Positions 6,096-7,344 of a DNA stretch of 7,344 nt are shown piece by piece. The stretch is from the NCBI GenBank assembly GCA_030045295.1, contig JASIGD010000584.1, positions 1 to 7,344 of the forward strand. The letters run 5' to 3'. Each line of letters begins with the position of its first letter. Position 1 is the stretch's first letter. The position numbers and the translations under genes are program-made. The stretch is from Streptosporangiaceae bacterium. GTDB taxonomy: Bacteria > Actinomycetota > Actinomycetes > Streptosporangiales > Streptosporangiaceae. The notes under the pieces are model-generated. The model did no database searches, was not told where the DNA came from, and was given only the letters and a program-made list of their open reading frames with translations.

Positions 6096-6125
6096 TTGAC
6101 ACTTGCCCGTTGACATACATACGCT
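6096..6125 (+). promoter_or_regulatory. Promoter of the luciferase-like monooxygenase with GTTGACA repeat
   Basis: A perfect -35 TTGACA (6096-6101) is followed after 18 nt by TACGCT (6120-6125), which fits TANNNT. Transcription would start near 6132, leaving a leader of about 65 nt before GTG 6197. The word GTTGACA occurs twice, at 6095-6101 and 6109-6115, 14 bp apart, and the first overlaps a GTCA-GT-TGAC palindrome (6091-6100). The second copy lies in the spacer, where a bound protein could block polymerase. Confidence 0.45.
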
Positions 6126-6155
6126 GGTTACTCGGCGACCGTTGCGCCTGGGCAT

Positions 6156-6169
6156 CCCGGAAAACCGGG
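6156..6169 (+). repeat. Small hairpin in the leader of the monooxygenase
   Basis: CCCGG-AAAA-CCGGG forms a perfect 5-bp stem with an AAAA loop, 27 nt before the GTG start and 14 nt before the GAAAGG ribosome binding site. It does not cover the ribosome binding site. It may stabilise the transcript or be chance; no known riboswitch is recognised. Confidence 0.25.
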
Positions 6170-6196
6170 CGCGATAGGCAGGCGAAAGGCCTCAGT

Positions 6197-7231
6197 GTGA
6201 AATTCGGCGTCAATCTCAACAACCGTGAACCGCTGATTACCTCCGGCTACTCGCTTTCCGATGTCCTTGATTTGGGTGTCCTGGCCGAAGCGCGCGGATT
6301 CGATTCGGTCTGGGTCGGGGACAGCCTCTTCTCTAAGCCCAGATTCGAGCCGTTGAGCCTGCTGTCGGCGCTCTCCCAGCGCACCTCGGCGGTCAAGCTC
6401 GGCACCGCATGCCTGGTCACCTCCACCCGTAACCCCCTGTATCTCGCGTTGGAGTGGGCTACCCTCGATCACCTCAGCGGCGGACGGACGATACTCGGTG
6501 CCTGCATGGGGAATCCCGAGTCGGGAGTGCAAAGGGAATTTGCGGCTCTCGGGCTCGATTTCCGGGACCGAGCCGCGATCTTCGAGGAGGGGCTCGCGGT
6601 CCTGCGCTCCTTGTGGGCGGAAGGGTCGGTTACGCATCATGGCCGGTATTACGCGTTCGACGACGTCTCGTTCTATTCCGGCACGGAGATGGCGCCGCTG
6701 ACCCCGCTCCAGCAGCACGTGCCGATCTGGGTGGTTTCCAACATCCGGCTTACCGGCGACCTCAGCCGCGATGTGGCCAGGCGCCGCCTGGAAAGATCGT
6801 GTGCCCGGGTCATCCGTTACGGTGACGGATGGATGACGTGCTGCCGGGCCGAGCATCCCGAAGAGGTATCCGAGCAGATCAGCCAGCTCAGGAAGTCCGC
6901 AGCCGAACTCGGCGAGGATTTCTCCCGCTATACCGTCTCCTATCAGGTGACGATGAACATCAGCGATTCGGAAAGCCGGGCTGCCGAGGCTTTCGGCGAG
7001 TACATATCTTGCTATTACCCCGAGCTGAGCAAGTCGGTGAACCTCGCTAACTGGGGTCCCGCGGGCAATCCGGATACCGTCACGCGGTGGTTCAAGCGGT
7101 TCCAGGATGCTGGTGTCGATTATTTCATCTGCCGATTCGGGGACCTTGACCAGTTCAGCCAGGTCGAACGTTTTGCAAAAGAAGTGCTTCCTGCTCTCCG
7201 GCCCGCTGGGCAGGTAGCGGGCAGCCCATAA
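6197..7231 (+). CDS. LLM class monooxygenase/reductase, probably F420- or FMN-dependent
   Basis: This 344-residue protein has the bacterial luciferase-like TIM-barrel fold. Visible family segments are the N-terminal strand MKFGVNL, AEARGFDSVWVGDS (30-43), the VKLGTACLVTSTRNP block (66-80), LDHLSGGRTILGACMGNP (90-107), the RYGDGWMT motif (207-214), and the C-terminal GNPDTVTRWFKRFQDAGVDYFI (290-311) ending in a KEVLPALR helix. In Actinobacteria such proteins commonly use coenzyme F420, but FMN users share the fold and the cofactor cannot be assigned by eye. Start GTG 6197 has GAAAGG at 7 nt and gives the usual N terminus; the open frame upstream to 5675 is rejected. Codon use is looser than in the neighbours, with more codons ending in A or T (gat, att, tat, ctt), which may hint at different ancestry. 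A gene starts 39 nt downstream, likely in the same operon. Confidence 0.92.
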   Translation: MKFGVNLNNREPLITSGYSLSDVLDLGVLAEARGFDSVWVGDSLFSKPRFEPLSLLSALSQRTSAVKLGTACLVTSTRNPLYLALEWATLDHLSGGRTILGACMGNPESGVQREFAALGLDFRDRAAIFEEGLAVLRSLWAEGSVTHHGRYYAFDDVSFYSGTEMAPLTPLQQHVPIWVVSNIRLTGDLSRDVARRRLERSCARVIRYGDGWMTCCRAEHPEEVSEQISQLRKSAAELGEDFSRYTVSYQVTMNISDSESRAAEAFGEYISCYYPELSKSVNLANWGPAGNPDTVTRWFKRFQDAGVDYFICRFGDLDQFSQVERFAKEVLPALRPAGQVAGSP

Positions 7232-7270
7232 GGACAAGGCACCCGGCAGTTAGTGAGGAAGGTCCCGGTC

Positions 7271-7344
7271 ATGGCAGATGAACCGCGTACCGAAGCGCAG
7301 ATGCGCAAGTCGGCCGAGCTGGTGGTCGATGTCTGCTTCGAGGT
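7271..7344 (+). CDS. N-terminal fragment of an unrecognised protein
   Basis: ATG 7271 is preceded by GAGGAAGG (7255-7262, AAGG 8 nt from the start), a strong ribosome binding site, and the frame stays open to the window edge for 24 codons. The visible residues begin MADEPRTEAQMRKSAEL and continue into a hydrophobic VVDVCF segment, consistent with a first amphipathic helix. This is too short to assign a family. The start lies 39 nt after the monooxygenase stop, so the two are probably co-transcribed. Confidence 0.6.
   Translation, partial: MADEPRTEAQMRKSAELVVDVCFE

Noticed and set aside
5640..6113. Possible hypothetical gene on the plus strand (157 codons)
   Set aside because: There is no Shine-Dalgarno, the composition is Arg/Pro-rich, a competing open frame lies on the other strand, and no motif was recognised.
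5675..6196. In-frame upstream extension of the monooxygenase by 174 codons
   Set aside because: It has no resemblance to a domain, is low-complexity Ala/Arg/Gly-rich, and is interrupted in function by a promoter at 6096-6125 and a ribosome binding site before GTG 6197.
6128..7237. A 369-codon open frame on the minus strand
   Set aside because: It is the antisense shadow of the luciferase-like gene; the product shows no family motif.

Overview
The window looks like chromosomal DNA of a high-GC actinobacterium. Three things suggest this: strong GC bias with many GTG starts, a mycothiol-type maleylpyruvate isomerase-family protein, and a luciferase-like monooxygenase of the kind that usually binds coenzyme F420. 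Mycothiol and F420 biology are concentrated in Actinobacteria. The genus cannot be read from the sequence. No tRNA, rRNA, CRISPR array, transposase or phage gene was seen.

Left part (1-1740): the C-terminal end of an aldehyde dehydrogenase (+) converges on a small GYD-domain gene (-). A 175-nt divergent spacer separates the GYD gene from an MDMPI/DinB-type mycothiol-dependent enzyme (+), which appears to be read from a leaderless transcript. That gene converges on the next block across a 136-nt spacer holding two hairpins.

Middle part (1744-5431), all on the minus strand and read right to left: a GntR/FCD regulator, a VOC (glyoxalase-fold) protein, a zinc-dependent alcohol dehydrogenase, and, after a 124-nt gap with its own promoter-like site, a berberine-bridge-type FAD oxidoreductase. 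The VOC and dehydrogenase genes overlap by ATGA and the regulator ends 31 nt before the VOC gene, so these three form a tight operon. It reads as a ligand-controlled oxidative module. The substrate is not evident.

Right part (5432-7344): a 765-nt stretch without a convincing gene separates the regulator from a divergent luciferase-like monooxygenase (+). The stretch has a sharply AT-rich island near the regulator and a good promoter with two GTTGACA repeats near the monooxygenase. The same GTTGACA word occurs in the AT-rich island, so shared control by the GntR protein is possible. Behind the monooxygenase, 39 nt on, a further gene starts with a strong ribosome binding site and runs off the window.

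Nothing here proves an undescribed system. The items most worth a second look are the regulator/VOC/dehydrogenase/BBE module with its divergent F420-type partner, the long intergenic region between them, and several departures from family consensus at metal or cofactor sites.
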